Assembly (NCBI GenBank): GCA_011037195.1
Contig: JAAEAF010000663.1
Span: 124,001 to 188,000, forward strand
Source of the DNA: Triatoma infestans
Lineage: Eukaryota; Arthropoda; Insecta; Hemiptera; Reduviidae
Direction of reading: 5' to 3'
Length of the DNA: 64,000 nt
Below are positions 30,910-41,339 of the stretch, piece by piece (positions within the stretch are counted from its first letter, which is position 1; every line of letters begins with the position of its first letter). The position numbers and the translations under genes were made by a program. Below the pieces are notes generated by a model. The model was not told the origin of the DNA. It worked only from the letters and a program-made list of their open reading frames with translations, and did not search any database.

Positions 30910-31324
30910 TATATATATTATATGAAACTACAGATCAGATTTTACATTTATAAAGGTAAATGGCCTAAGAAGATGAAGGGATATCAGCGTTTTATTTAAA
31001 TTAAACACGGTAGAATGAATTGAAAATAGTTGGTACAGTGAAATGAACAGTTCAAATCAAGGTTTAATACTCTCTAGACAAGATTGTGTTTCCTATACAC
31101 TAAAGAAAACACTGATTTGCATTATCTTTTTACTTTTGCTTTATACAAGTGCAATTTACCAATTCTAATCAACTATTTTAATCAATTGCATGTTGATGTA
31201 TTGAATTCTTTATTTCCATTCTTTCTTTCTTTTTATTTTTTTTTCTATGATTTAATTAATTTTTAGTTTTGTGATTGTTATAGAAACTAATATATATTAA
31301 AGAAAGTGAAATGTTTTTGGTGTG
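30910..31324. other. AT-rich stretch
   Basis: Nothing supported; the small plus frame at 31084-31266 is low-complexity. Confidence 0.5.
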
Positions 31325-31620
31325 TTGAGTTGTTGTGGCTTGTGTGTTTTTTTAGTAGTAGCTGGTGTAGCACGAGCGGTTTAGTAAAAGGGTTTGTAAG
31401 TGTATATGTTTAAGAGACAAGTGAAGTAATAAGAATAACTAAGTAAACACTGTTAGATTAAATTAAATATATTCTTTAAAGATATTTAAATGCTATTCAA
31501 TAACACTCTTATGCTTTAACTTATATCTAGCACCGATTCCTGATGCAAGTGTTCTGGTGAATGTCTAGCTCAGACTGTTTTGAAGGAATGTCTTCTAATT
31601 GTTCGTTCAAATCTTCCCCT
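31325..31620 (-). repeat. Dispersed repeat V, inverted partial copy V4
   Basis: On the plus strand: GTTGTTGTGGCTTGTGTG, TAGCACGAGCGGTTTAGTAA, AAGTGTATATGTTTAAGAGA and CAGACTGTTTTGAAGGAATG. These are reverse complements of V1-V3 blocks in reverse order. Confidence 0.65.
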
Positions 31621-31953
31621 GAGAGAAGAAGAGGTAGACAATGCTAACAAGGTTCATGAACACTTCCTGTAACTGTAATTCTTCTACCTTTAAGAGAGCT
31701 GTACTTCTTCTACATTTTGCCAACAAGCTCGCATTTTTCTCATAATTTTCTTTTCAATTAAAATAGATTTAATTTCTTGCATCCATCACAAAACCAATAG
31801 TTTGATGACTGATATTCGTCAGCGTCATTAACTATCAGGATTAATATGAAACAATGATTTGAACATAAAAATGCATGGATTGAATATGCGAATGGGTCTG
31901 CAATGCTAGATAATATCCGGTATTTTATCCGTCTTAGCATGCATATTCATTTT

Positions 31954-31992
31954 CTTCCTGACCGGTTTCGGATTATCATCCATCGTCAAGAG
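31954..31992 (-). ncRNA. Hammerhead-like motif, left arm of Y1
   Basis: The minus strand reads UUGACGA, U, GGAU, GAUA loop, AUCC, GAAAC, CG, GUC. Stem II is perfect. The first core base is U instead of C, and stem I does not pair. Confidence 0.4.
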
Positions 31993-32106
31993 CAAATTCA
32001 CCAAGTTCGTGTAGAGAGATCACTTCAAACGTAATGTTTCTATCAACAAAATGTTTCTGACAGAAACATTAAATTGAAGTGTAATCCCTACATGAACTTG
32101 GTGAAC

Positions 32107-32144
32107 TGCTCTGACAATGGATGAAAATCCGAAACCGGTTAGGA
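32107..32144 (+). ncRNA. Hammerhead-like motif, right arm of Y1
   Basis: CUGACAA, U, GGAU, GAAA loop, AUCC, GAAAC, CG, GUU. The core G8 is A, and only two stem I pairs (CU/AG) form. Confidence 0.4.
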
Positions 32145-32199
32145 AGAAATTGACGGATGCATGCTACGACGGATAAAGTACCAGATAAAATGCATGGAG

Positions 32200-32600
32200 A
32201 TTTATATTGTAATTTATTTTGATATAATTAATGACTTTTTTTTTTTACTTTTTTTTTTTTTGTAAGTAGCTTCTTCACCTTTAAGAGGCCATTACTATTC
32301 TGGCGTCTGTTGCTTCACATATATTGCACACTATGCCTGGCGCCGTGTACAAAAGTACCTATCAGTTTTAATTGAAACATTTTTCTGCATATAAGTAGTT
32401 TCCAGGGAGTTTCTGTAGGAGCTTCCCTCAAGTGTAGTTTCAAGTTTAGATCTTTTTCCGAGTTACACATAATACTGAAGCCAGTTAAAATTTAACAACC
32501 CGAGTTTGAGGTAAATTTTTCTATAATTACTATGTAAATTGCAATAACAGAAAGAAGTGAGAGTGTGACACACGAGATTTTTTTTGCAATAGAAAACAAT
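32200..32600. other. AT-rich stretch
   Basis: No gene; poly-T near 32235-32260. Confidence 0.5.
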
Positions 32601-32604
32601 GTAG

Positions 32605-32876
32605 GGGTAGTGAACCCCCACCACTCATCCACTCTAGCGGAGAGAAACAGCCCCTCTCGCAAACAGAGGAGAGGCTCGGCCAGTATATATATATATATAT
32701 ATATGAGAGACAGGTAATGAGACATCATTCAGTGATGTAAGGGTAGTGAACCCCCACCACTCATTCACTCTAGCGGAGAGAAACAGCCCCTCTCGCAAAG
32801 AGAGGAGAGGCTCGGCCAGTATATACATATCTATATATGAGAGATAGGCAATGAGACATCATTCAGATAGAATTCT
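32605..32876. repeat. Two tandem 136-bp units, promoter-like
   Basis: GGGTAGTGAACCCCCACCAC begins at 32605 and 32741, an offset of 136 bases. Both units contain GAGAGGCTCGGCCAGTATAT, a TATA-rich segment and AATGAGACATCATTCAG. The sequence after the second unit has a (TTCAG)n run (about 32938-32957) that resembles an arthropod initiator. A duplicated LTR promoter is plausible; no coding sequence supports a host gene. Confidence 0.7.
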
Positions 32877-33654
32877 GTTGATTTACACATCAGTTTAACA
32901 TCGCTCCGTTCATATCTTCTTAGCCACGTCAGTCTGTCAGTTCAGTTCAGTTCAGTTAGTGTAAAGTCCTTGGCAGTCAGTCATATACATATATATCAAT
33001 TATATATCTTAAACCAAATCTTAAGGTGTTATTTATCACTCATCAAGCAACAACCTACATCTCCTCACAACACCCTTACAACAATTTATGTTCATTTTTG
33101 GATCAGTAAAATTCAGACATTTCTTTAAATTTACTGGGCTTCCCCCGCTAAAATAATCAGCTCTTCTAACTCTTTTGACACAGTATACTTATCAACAATA
33201 ACAACATCCAACCAATATTATGATTAACCATAATTGAACATAAAATTCAAACAGCATACTTGGGGGGGTCAAGTGATACAAATTAAAAGCATCAAAAAAG
33301 AACCATCCTTATAAACAGTTTATATACTGTGGTTTATATAATCATTTATAAAAACAGTCTCTCTCACAATTAGTGACTGAGGGTATGTTTTTATATACAT
33401 TACCAGGAGGCAGGAGTTCAAAGGCTGAGAGAGAGAGATGGATGTCAAAGTAAACTGCAGGCCACGCAAGAATGAACAATGATCACAGGTGTAATTATCC
33501 AACCTTGCCCATTATCTCCTAAAATAAGCTGTAAACTTAATGAAATTCTGTAACCCGTTAGAAATTTACAGTATTCCTATAGTAATTCTATTTAATAATG
33601 TAATTAATGAAGGTATTAATTTCATTACAGCCAATGAAGTTATTTCAGAACATT
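32877..33654. other. AT-rich stretch, possible LTR remainder at its left end
   Basis: No gene. The left 180 bases may belong with the preceding promoter-like units. Confidence 0.4.
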
Positions 33655-33670
33655 TTTGATCATTAAAATG

Positions 33671-33928
33671 TCCTCACGCGTTGGTCTAGTGGCTACCGCA
33701 CTCGCCTTTCGTGGGAGAATTCAGAGTTCGATTCCCTTGAGGGCAAAGTCGGTGATGTCCCAGCATCGTAATAAAAAGTGGGAAGCTACAATTAGTAGCG
33801 CCCTCTGTAGCGAAGGCTGGAAGTAAACGGCGTGGGAGCTGCGGCGTGCTTACCACACGCCCCCCCTATTCAAATCGTCGTCTGACAAGCCTTGGCCCTT
33901 CATGGACTGTCGCGCCTTAGAGTTTAGG
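33671..33928 (+). mobile_element. SINE-2 copy A, young insertion (258 bp)
   Basis: The head GCGTTGGTCTAGTGGCTACC is A-box-like, and GAGTTCGATTCCC is a B-box. The body includes GTAGCGCCCTCTGTAGCGAA and the end GTCGCGCCTTAGAG. A perfect 16-base direct repeat, TTTGATCATTAAAATG, flanks it (33655-33670 and 33929-33944). There is no poly-A or simple-repeat tail, which is unusual. SINE-2 copy B is at 44581-44830. Confidence 0.92.
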
Positions 33929-33944
33929 TTTGATCATTAAAATG

Positions 33945-34636
33945 ATTCCTGACTTCAATCGGCTGATGCATTATCGCTCGCTTTACAAATTCATAGAATT
34001 TCGAAAGAACTAAATTCAAGTAAAAAATTAAATAGCTACTTCCTAAGGCGAACAATGACTTCCGATGGCCAATGAACGGTTAGAGTAAAATCCAAGGCAA
34101 ACATTTGCCTTAGAACGGCCCAATACTATTGCAAAATATCTGAGCTGTATCAGTTACTTACTAATAAAAGACATTCAAAGTGAAAATCAACGTCTTTACC
34201 CAAACTAGGAGAACTAGGCACACATGGTGGAAGAGAATCAGAAAATGGTCAGAATAAAAAAAAAAAAGCATGTAATAACGGACATAATCTTAGATTCAAA
34301 TTTCTGGTTAGTCCTTTTGAAATGGAAAAAATACACCAGGAACAGTGTTTGGTAAAAAAACAGGAAATAAAATAATAAGGGAAATTAAAAGGTGAGTTCT
34401 GTTAAATAAAAATAAATGAAATAAAGTAAAATTTGAAAGAAAATAATAGAAAATATTAAGTGACAGAAAATAGTAAGTGGACTGTATAGAAAGAGTAAAG
34501 AGTGAGCCAATGGGCTCATATAACATGAACAAAATGAATATTAAATAAATGCAAAATGAGTAGCAAAAATATTTATTATATTCAAGAAGCCAAAAGGAGT
34601 GGCTCCTACTTTAAACGCAGACACCTTTAAAGTTAG
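33945..34636. other. AT-rich stretch
   Basis: No supported gene; a 74-residue minus-strand frame at 34308-34532 is low-complexity. Confidence 0.5.
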
Positions 34637-34933
34637 TGTGGTCCGACTGAAGTCCTTCAGCCCATATGGGGAATTCAAGTAAATAGGAGACAGGAAAGGA
34701 AACAAAAAGAACCATATGCCTGTAATTCCAGCGTCGTTGTCCATACTGTACGGCTGATGAAAATAGATGAAGTATTTAAACGGGCTCCAGGAAAGCTGTC
34801 TAGGCCGGAGAAGCAACCGGAAGTAGACCATGTGCTTGTACTATCAAGCCTTAGCAGGCCGGGAGAATCCGGAGACACTCACTCGACCAGAATTCAACTT
34901 ATTAACACTAACCCCGAGGAAAACCAGATGTGA
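34637..34933 (+). CDS. Unassigned open frame running into a tandem repeat
   Basis: About 98 codons are open between a TAG at 34634-34636 and a TGA at 34931-34933. There is no Met near the start. It contains MKIDEVFKRAPGKLSRPEKQ and RPGESGDTHSTRIQL, which look protein-like rather than low-complexity. The last 11 codons lie within the first unit of the 147-base tandem repeat. It could be the end of a retroelement gag/pol or an old exon. I recognise no family. Confidence 0.25.
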   Translation, partial: CGPTEVLQPIWGIQVNRRQERKQKEPYACNSSVVVHTVRLMKIDEVFKRAPGKLSRPEKQPEVDHVLVLSSLSRPGESGDTHSTRIQLINTNPEENQM

Positions 34934-35340
34934 CAACACATGGTCTTTCACGAAAAGGAAAGCGGAAGTAGTTTAAACTGTATAAGTAGAAGGTGCTGTC
35001 TACTGCACATATATTGCTCATACGAGTGTAAAATAGTGACTCATTTATTAACACTAATTCCCCGAGGAAAACCAGAAGTGATAACACATAAGTTTTCACG
35101 GAAGGAGAGCGCAGTGGTCTAAATTGCATAGGCAAAGGCAAATTACGTATTACCACACATACACCTTACTTGTCTGAGTATTAACTAGTGACTTATTAAC
35201 ACTAACCCCGAGGAAAACCAGATGTGGCAATTCATGGGTTTTCACGGAAGGAAAGCGCAAAGTCGAAATTGAGTAGACAGTTACCACGGACACCTTATTT
35301 GTGTGAGTTTTAACGTTGTGACCAACGTAGAGGGGACGAC
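34901..35340. repeat. Three tandem units of about 147 bp
   Basis: ATTAACACTAA with CCCCGAGGAAAACCAGA starts at 34901, 35047 and 35195 (offsets 146 and 148). Each unit continues with a TTTTCACGGAAGGA-type block and a CACCTTA...TGTGAGT block. The units have clearly diverged. Confidence 0.85.
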
Positions 35341-35837
35341 AAAGTGACTACCCCCTCTCTACAATTAGGATACAGCCTAAATAGTTATAAGTTATAATAT
35401 TTTAACGGCGGCAAATTCAAATATGGATAAATACCGAACAAACAGAATTAAACTCCAATAGAGTCAAGAGGTTATTCTACAGAAAATCCAGAACAATTCT
35501 TCCAGAACTGGTAGGATATGGGCATCCCCTATAGAAAGAGTGAGAGGAAATTAATCAATATTAGGGGAAAAAAACTATCAAGAAACGAAAGCACGAGCAA
35601 AGCCAAGTTTTACCTGTAAGAAGGGGTGAAGACTATACTGCAAACTAAGTCCCCGAGATGGCATTCAGGGAGAATAAATGGGACATATGAGTCCGAAGAT
35701 TTATGCGGTGGACGTGGGAGGAAACAAGCATAGAAGAAATACAGAGTTCATAAAACCGGGCCAAGTATGATTGCTACAAAACAATGGAGAAAAATAAGTC
35801 TATACCGAATTGTTCTCAACATTATGGACAAAAATAG
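35341..35837. other. Unassigned, moderately GC-rich stretch
   Basis: Frames are broken. The purine-rich composition suggests an old coding transposon fragment, but I cannot assign it. Confidence 0.35.
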
Positions 35838-36525
35838 GTTAAAAATCTAGAATGAAACACTCACACGAACTTTCTCTTACTACTATTCACATAATTAATT
35901 CGAAAATTTTTTTTTTTAACTATACTGTTTACTAATGTTTAGATACGCTTCATATGAAAAAGGTGTTAGGGGTTGTCATGTACACTTGATTATAACTAGT
36001 ATAGAAGCTCTGTTTGTCTCGAGCTTGAGCGGCAATTTTAACCTAACTGATAAGGTCCCCAGTCTCCTAAAATCTTTTTCCGCAAAACTGTAAAAAATTA
36101 AAGTGATATGTTTTTATCTGTGCAGTTAACAATCCAAATACAAAAATAGTGGTTTCGACAAAATTCTAAAAAAAAAAAAAAAATCAAAAACCATTTCTGT
36201 AAAGTCTCACTGTGACCGATTATCCGATTTCTTCAAATTTGGAATCTTTCTAACTTATCTAATATTACATTGGCAGTAAAATAGATACTGTCAGTACAAT
36301 AAATTGTGCTGAAGTGGTACTTTACTGTTCCTCCAGATCCCATAAAAAAAAATCAATTTTTCCGAAGAAATGTTTCAAATAAATGTGATAGGTATTTATG
36401 TTCTCCTCTGTGTAGTCTCTCTGGAATATCCTGGTAAATCGCGAAAAGCTGAAAAAAAAAATTTGTAAAGTCGTCATTCTGGATTCTGATGGATTTTACC
36501 GAAACATTGCTGGTCAGTGTTACCT
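35838..36525 (+). repeat. Dispersed repeat Z, copy Z3 (shortened, diverged)
   Basis: It starts CTAGAATGAAACACTCACAC and carries the CCGATTTCTTCAAATTTGG and GAAGAAATGTTTCAAATAAA blocks. The CA tract and the 3' end are missing. Confidence 0.6.
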
Positions 36526-36644
36526 AAAGGAAAGTTCTCACACAACCACAAGCACGGACGAGCGGGTATGAGGCTTACTACACACTTATATAAAGTCTAT
36601 TCGCTAAAAATATTTTTTTCGTACTCTCCAAGTTACGTGAACAA

Positions 36645-36730
36645 AACTATGGTTATTGGCGCACCGAGCCTTCTCAGTGCACAGCTGGCCTCCGGACATT
36701 GAGCTATTGAGACTCCTAGGAAGAGAAGTT
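36645..36730 (-). mobile_element. SINE-1 fragment S12
   Basis: GCGCACCGAGCCTTCTCAGT, GCACAGCTGGCCTCCGGACA and GACTCCTAGGAAGAGAAG are the inverted body of SINE-1. The tRNA head is missing, and an internal deletion removes the hairpin. Confidence 0.75.
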
Positions 36731-36799
36731 TTATATATGATAAATTTCCATCAACTTATAATTTTCACTGAATGTTGTTAAATTGATTTCTATTTTGTA

Positions 36800-37375
36800 T
36801 TAACGGGGAAAGAATTGTAGTGGAAAAAGAAATGCAAAAATAAATAGTTTTGTGAAAATTAGATAGTTCAAATAGTGTATTTAGTGATGGGGATAGAGCC
36901 AGGTATACAACAATTTAGGTCAATGCAAACCAAGACACAAAGGCGAAAGAATCCGTTAAATTAATACAATGCCACTTGGCCAAATGTTTTATAAGAGAAG
37001 GCATTCCTTCAAGACAGTCTGCATTCTGCTTTCAAAGCCAGAACATTTGATTCAGGAATCGCTCTCTTAAACTCACGCCAGTGATAGAGATTTGCCTTTA
37101 TTCTAGATCATTTATTAAGATACAGTTTTTTTGTCGGCACCGAAGCAGAACAGTTGTATTTTCGCATCAGTGCATATTAATAAGTTTATAATATCTTGCA
37201 AATAATTTGTAGTATTATTTCAATAGAATGTATTTATTGTTAGCAGTGGTGACTACTTTCTTATTACTAATACTTCTCTCTTAAACATATATACTTACAA
37301 GCCCCTTTTACTAAACCGCTCACGCCACAAGCTACCAGCACACAAACATACAACAATACACCAAATACATTTCAG
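36800..37375 (+). repeat. Dispersed repeat V, copy V2
   Basis: Shares GTAGTGGAAAAAGAAATGC, GACAGTCTGCATTCTGCTTTC, GGAATCGCTCTCTTAAACTC and CTTCTCTCTTAAACATATAT with V1 and V3. Confidence 0.7.
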
Positions 37376-37464
37376 AATCTAAAGTCTAAACTAATAAAAT
37401 GACCTTTATTTAAGGAAATCATAACTTCCCCCTTCATCAAAATTTATTGTTATGAACTCTCTAG

Positions 37465-37560
37465 GAAATGACCAAATGAAGCAGGCTATCACAGAAAATG
37501 TCACTGATGCTTTCAGCTCTGCGAAAACTCACCACCACCACACACACACACACACACAAC
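37465..37560 (+). repeat. X3: 3' part of an X element plus (CA)n
   Basis: AAATGAAGCAGGCTATCACA, GAAAATGTCACTGATGCTTT and CAGCTCTGCG match the 3' half of X1. It ends in ACCACC followed by (CA)n at about 37536-37558. The hammerhead part is absent. Confidence 0.7.
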
Positions 37561-37735
37561 AAAATTATAGCCCCTAATAGGTCTGTCTACTAGTTGACAC
37601 AAATAGTTGATGGAAATCATTGGCACCGTTTTCATGAAAATCGCAAAATACTGAAAAATCAATTTAGTACTTACTTCCGGCTGAGGAATTTTGACAAATA
37701 ACTTCTTGTCAAAATTGAATGTCAAGTTAAAACTT

Positions 37736-38730
37736 CCTATAATTTTTACTTTCTCTTACTCCTAGTAAGAGGAAGTATTGTAATCGTGTCAAATTTTCGA
37801 TATCGAGTTTAGAAATATCCGTTTTGAGGTCCCCTGAGTCCAACAAAGTGGTTTTTAAAAAATGGTGTCTGTGTGTGTGTGTGTGAACAGCATAGCTCAA
37901 AAATGAAAAATCGTAGAAAGTTTAAACTTTATTCCGTTTAGGAATCATCCTGTGATCCGACAGTAGGTTATTTGTCAAAATTCCTCAACCGGAAGTACCA
38001 CTTTACTGAATTTTTTTTTTTTAGTTTCTTGCAATTTTCACAAAAATGGCTCCGACTACTTTCTTTAAACATGGTATATAAACTACACATACAAAAATCT
38101 ACAACTTTTATTTAAAACATTTCTCTGGAAAAATTCATTTAAGGGCACTTTTGGGAGAGGGGTGGGGTTAGGTTTTCCTCTAAAGTGCTATTTCAGTTTA
38201 ATATACAGTTCTGTTATGCAAATAATATTAATTAGAATTAAATGTGTTGTTGAAATTCCAGTTTGAAAAAATTGGATGACTGGATGTGCGTTTTTACTGA
38301 AATATATTTTTCAGTTTTCTGGTATTTTCAAGGAAACGACTCCAACGATTTTCTTTAAACTAGGAATGTGAACTACGCATATAAAGAGCTACAACTTTTA
38401 TTTGAAACATTTCTCCTAGTGAAGTCATTTAACGGGGTTTTTGGGAGAGGGGTGGGGTTATGTTTTTTTCTAAAGTGCTATCATACTTGATTATACAATT
38501 CTACCGTCCAAAAATTAGAAATAAATAGATGGCCAAAATTCCGAATTTCAAGAAAATAATTAAACCGCAAGTGCGCTTTTATGAACATTTTTTTATTCAG
38601 TTTTCGACGAACTCCGACGAATTTCATCAAATTTGGTACACTAACTATAAAATTTGTCAATTACAAAGATTGAAAACTGGAGTAAGAGAAAAAGTTGTGT
38701 GAGTGTTTCATACCAGGTTTCTTCATTTTT
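37736..38730 (-). repeat. Dispersed repeat Z, near-complete inverted copy Z4
   Basis: On the plus strand it runs from CTTACTCCTAGTAAGAGGAA to GTGTGAGTGTTTCATACCAG, the reverse complement of Z2 from end to end. It includes both 310-base units and a GT tract at 37867-37885, so the internal duplication is ancestral to both copies. Confidence 0.8.
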
Positions 38731-38763
38731 GAGCTATGCTGTTCACATACATAAACACACTCT

Positions 38764-38765
<2 letters not shown>

Positions 38766-38812
<47 letters not shown>
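38766..38812. repeat. (CA)n microsatellite in Z5
   Basis: About 20 CA units, at the position where other Z copies have shorter CA or GT tracts. Confidence 0.9.
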
Positions 38813-38814
<2 letters not shown>

Positions 38815-39220
38815 CACACATAGACCATTTTCTGGAAACTACTTTTTTCGGACACAGTGAAACATAAAATATGTATTCAGATTAGACTTTGGGAGTCAGG
38901 AGTTTTGGAGAAATGCTGGGAGGACACGCAGGGGTGCCTCCAAGTTAAAAGATTTATCAAAGGGACTAATCATGGGGTTTCAGACTACCTCCTGTCCTTT
39001 GGAAAGATAGAACTTAGGACCTCGGTGGGTGTAGTGACTGGACACACATGTATATCTAGTCATTTGCATAATATAGGGTGGACGTCTAGTCCCATATATC
39101 AGAACTGTGATGATGGAGTTAGGGAAACGGTGAATCACTATTTATGTCAGGGTTGGAGCTGAAAGACATTTTAGGATACTGTAGACAAACTGGTAGACTA
39201 ACGTGGGAGATTTATTAAGG

Positions 39221-40125
39221 GGATTTATTTTTTTTTGAAGGGGGAGCCAATGCACTGCGACCTATTGTGCTATGTCCCCTGGGTGCCGCAGGCTTGCCCA
39301 GAGCATCCGAGCAGATGTCCCAGTTGAACATACGTTCTACAAAACCTCCATCAGTTTAAGATCCCTGAGGAATCCCAATACCTTGACAGGCTCTAGAGTT
39401 GGTATATCCCCCTCCTCCACCTGGTAGCTACCCAGGTCCTTGAATCTTCTCTGAGTGGCAGCCTCGCAGTCTGTAATGAGATGTAATGGAGTTTCCTCCA
39501 GCTCCCCACAGAATCTGCATGAGCTGTTACTTTCCAAACCCAGCTTCACCAGGTGTCCTCTAAGTCGGCAATGCCCCGTGAGGAAAACCGTAAGAACGCG
39601 GAGCTTGTTCTTGCTCAATCCAATGCAGGCCACCGATCTCCGTTGGTTATAATTTCCCCAGCAGTTCTTGGCCTGCCGCAAACCAAGGAGGGAGTACCAG
39701 AGTTGAGAGCTCCTTGTCTCCTCTTCCTTCCTAAGTTCCTCCAACAGAAACTGGTCGCTAACCCCACAAAAAAGTTCCGGCCCTAGAAGCGGGATCGTAG
39801 CGCCTATCTTGGCTAGGGCGTCGGCCACTTCATTCCCTGCCCCGGCACCCACCAGAGGGTAACTTTGTTCCTCCTGCCTAGGTTATGAAGTTTATCTAGG
39901 CATTCCCAGACCATTTTAGAGTTAATAACTGATGCACTCAATGATCTAATGGCTGCTTGACAATCGGAAAGGATTACAATCTCCTGGTTCCTGTATCCCC
40001 TATCGAGGTTAAATTGTACACATCTTCCAATAGCGTATATCTTTGCCTGGAAGATGCTGGGAAAATTACCCATGTGTTCCGAGTGCTTGATCCTTGGACC
40101 AACCATCCCCGCCCCAGTCTCCTCA
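39221..40125 (-). mobile_element. LINE-H: 5'-truncated LINE-C/D-family element nested in LINE-G
   Basis: The minus-strand element has a poly-A tail (poly-T 39228-39236) and a 3' UTR with AGGTCGCAGTGC (complement at 39252-39263). It has a C-terminal knuckle and an RNase H domain. A perfect 9-base duplication, TTATTAAGG, flanks it (39212-39220 and 40126-40134). It begins inside the RNase H at ETGAGMVGPRIKHSE. Confidence 0.9.
39337..40120 (-). pseudogene. LINE-H RNase H and C-terminal knuckle
   Basis: Upstream frame (to about 39813): FQAKIYAIGRC (the usual AE is AK, so the catalytic Glu is lost), LSDCQAAIRSL (Ser changed to Cys beside the Asp) and WWVPGQG. A deletion of about 17 bases removes the GHVGIEGNE box and shifts the frame. 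The downstream frame (39337-39852) has ADALAKIGA, GPELFCGVSDQF, LTGHCRLRGHLVKLGL and SCRFCGELEETPLHLITDC, with an intact Cys/His knuckle, ending at TAA. Confidence 0.88.
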
Positions 40126-40304
40126 TTATTAAGGCGATAATTTGGGTGGGAAATTGGGGGGGGATAAAAGCTACATAGGGTTTTAATACCCAGTTTTAAT
40201 AATAATAATAAAGTTATGTATTTCCGCTGAAAACTCGATATTAAAAATTTGACATGATCCCAATACTTTCTCTTACATACCAACAAGTTAGAGAAAGTAA
40301 AAAA

Positions 40305-40400
40305 CTGGTATGAAACACTCACACTGACAGTCATTATTTGAATACTAATTGCCAAATTTTGATAACCTGGAATCATTTCTAAGTGTTCAGCTGGCATTAG
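40305..40400 (+). repeat. Start of another Z copy (Z6), head-to-tail with Z5
   Basis: CTGGTATGAAACACTCACAC follows the Z5 end directly. The copy fades out after about 90 bases. Confidence 0.65.
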
Positions 40401-41339
40401 ATTTGCAGATGAATATTAGGAATTGCAGATTTTGATATTTGAGACATATGACTAATTGAATATGGCTATATTGTGGACATTCAGGCAGCGGCGTTTCCTT
40501 AGCCTCAAACTTTTTTAACAAAAAACTAGTTGTGCAATTTTTGAGGTGACGATACCGCTCCTTCATAATCTTTCAAAAATAAATCGTTCCTCAAGTATGT
40601 TTCAAATATAAAAGAATAGCTAGATAATTTTATTGCTTTCTAATTTTCAGGGCATTCAAGGCTTGTCCATTACATAATATATATAAATAAATACTTTATT
40701 GCTTATAAATAAATATTACATTCTTGTAAGCAATAGAGATGGCTCAGATAAATGTTTATAATATCAACATAACCATTATTTCTTTCTTGTTTTTTGTAAT
40801 AATAAATTTCAAAGCGAAAAACAAGACAAATCTTAACAAAATAAAGGACCAAAAACAAAACAAGATATAATTTAATATTGTTTAAAAGATTGTAACTTAT
40901 TGATTGAGGTGTGCAAGATTATTAATCAAATTAAATCAAGTTTATCATGATAAGAATATCTATGAGAATAAATTGAATACAAACTGAAAGAGCTTTAAAA
41001 TAGTGACTATAAACTTTTGAATAATGTTCTAGGCCAAATAGCAACTAAATTTACTGAGGAGATTAAAAACAGATTTCTGAAAATGGTATATATTTATTTA
41101 CCAAAGGTTTCATTTTCAATTAGAAGTAAGTTCTTTAAGGAGTTACCATTGATTAAATACTGTTTTAAATATTTCTGTCTCTAGGAATTACAAAAAGGGG
41201 CCGACAGTTAGGAATTGCTTTAGAATATTTTGATGTGAAGTAGGAAGCAGGTGTACATATTCTGTCTGGATGAAAACTTACTTGGTACCATTTAAATAAA
41301 ATTTCGGGAAATGGAGGAAGCCAATCTAATTTGAGCAAT
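40401..41339. other. AT-rich stretch
   Basis: No supported gene. It may include the 3' UTR of LINE-I. Confidence 0.4.

Larger units (their letters stand above)
31906..32195. mobile_element. Palindromic foldback Y1 with two hammerhead-like motifs
   Basis: Two arms of about 135 bases meet at a short centre near 32048-32058. Left-arm blocks TTTTATCCGTCTTAGCATGC, TTCTTCCTGACCGGTTTCGG and ACCAAGTTCGTGTAG reappear inverted in the right arm, with scattered substitutions. Each arm contains a hammerhead-like GAYRATGGAT...ATCCGAAACCGGT motif. A single arm (Y2) is at 54410-54510. Confidence 0.8.
38878..40214 (+). mobile_element. LINE-G: I-like LINE 3' end, itself interrupted (38878-39220 and 40135-40214)
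   Basis: Coding traces LRTSVGVVTGHTCISSHLHN and CQNCDDGVRET-type knuckle (ICQNC is IYQNC here) match LINE-J at 47374-48857. A deletion joins HYLCQ directly to the last codons. After the inserted LINE-H, the 3' UTR resumes (GGGGGGATAAAAGC) and ends in (TAA)n. TATGTATT is duplicated at both ends. Confidence 0.82.
38731..40300 (+). repeat. Dispersed repeat Z, copy Z5 split by nested LINEs
   Basis: 38731-38869 holds TTTTTGAGCTATGCTGTTCAC, a (CA)n tract (38766-38812) and TCTGGAAACTACTTTTTTCG. 40223-40300 continues with CGCTGAAAACTCGATATTAA and TTTGACATGATCCCAATAC. The break matches one position of Z2. The inserted LINE carries the target repeat TATGTATT (38870-38877 and 40215-40222). Confidence 0.8.

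Noticed and set aside
32492..32828. Two similar minus-strand frames (78 and 64 residues)
   Set aside because: They are similar only because of the 136-bp tandem duplication and contain the TATA repeat; no protein-like features.
38654..38860. 68-residue frame with a Thr-His repeat
   Set aside because: It is the translated (CA)n microsatellite.
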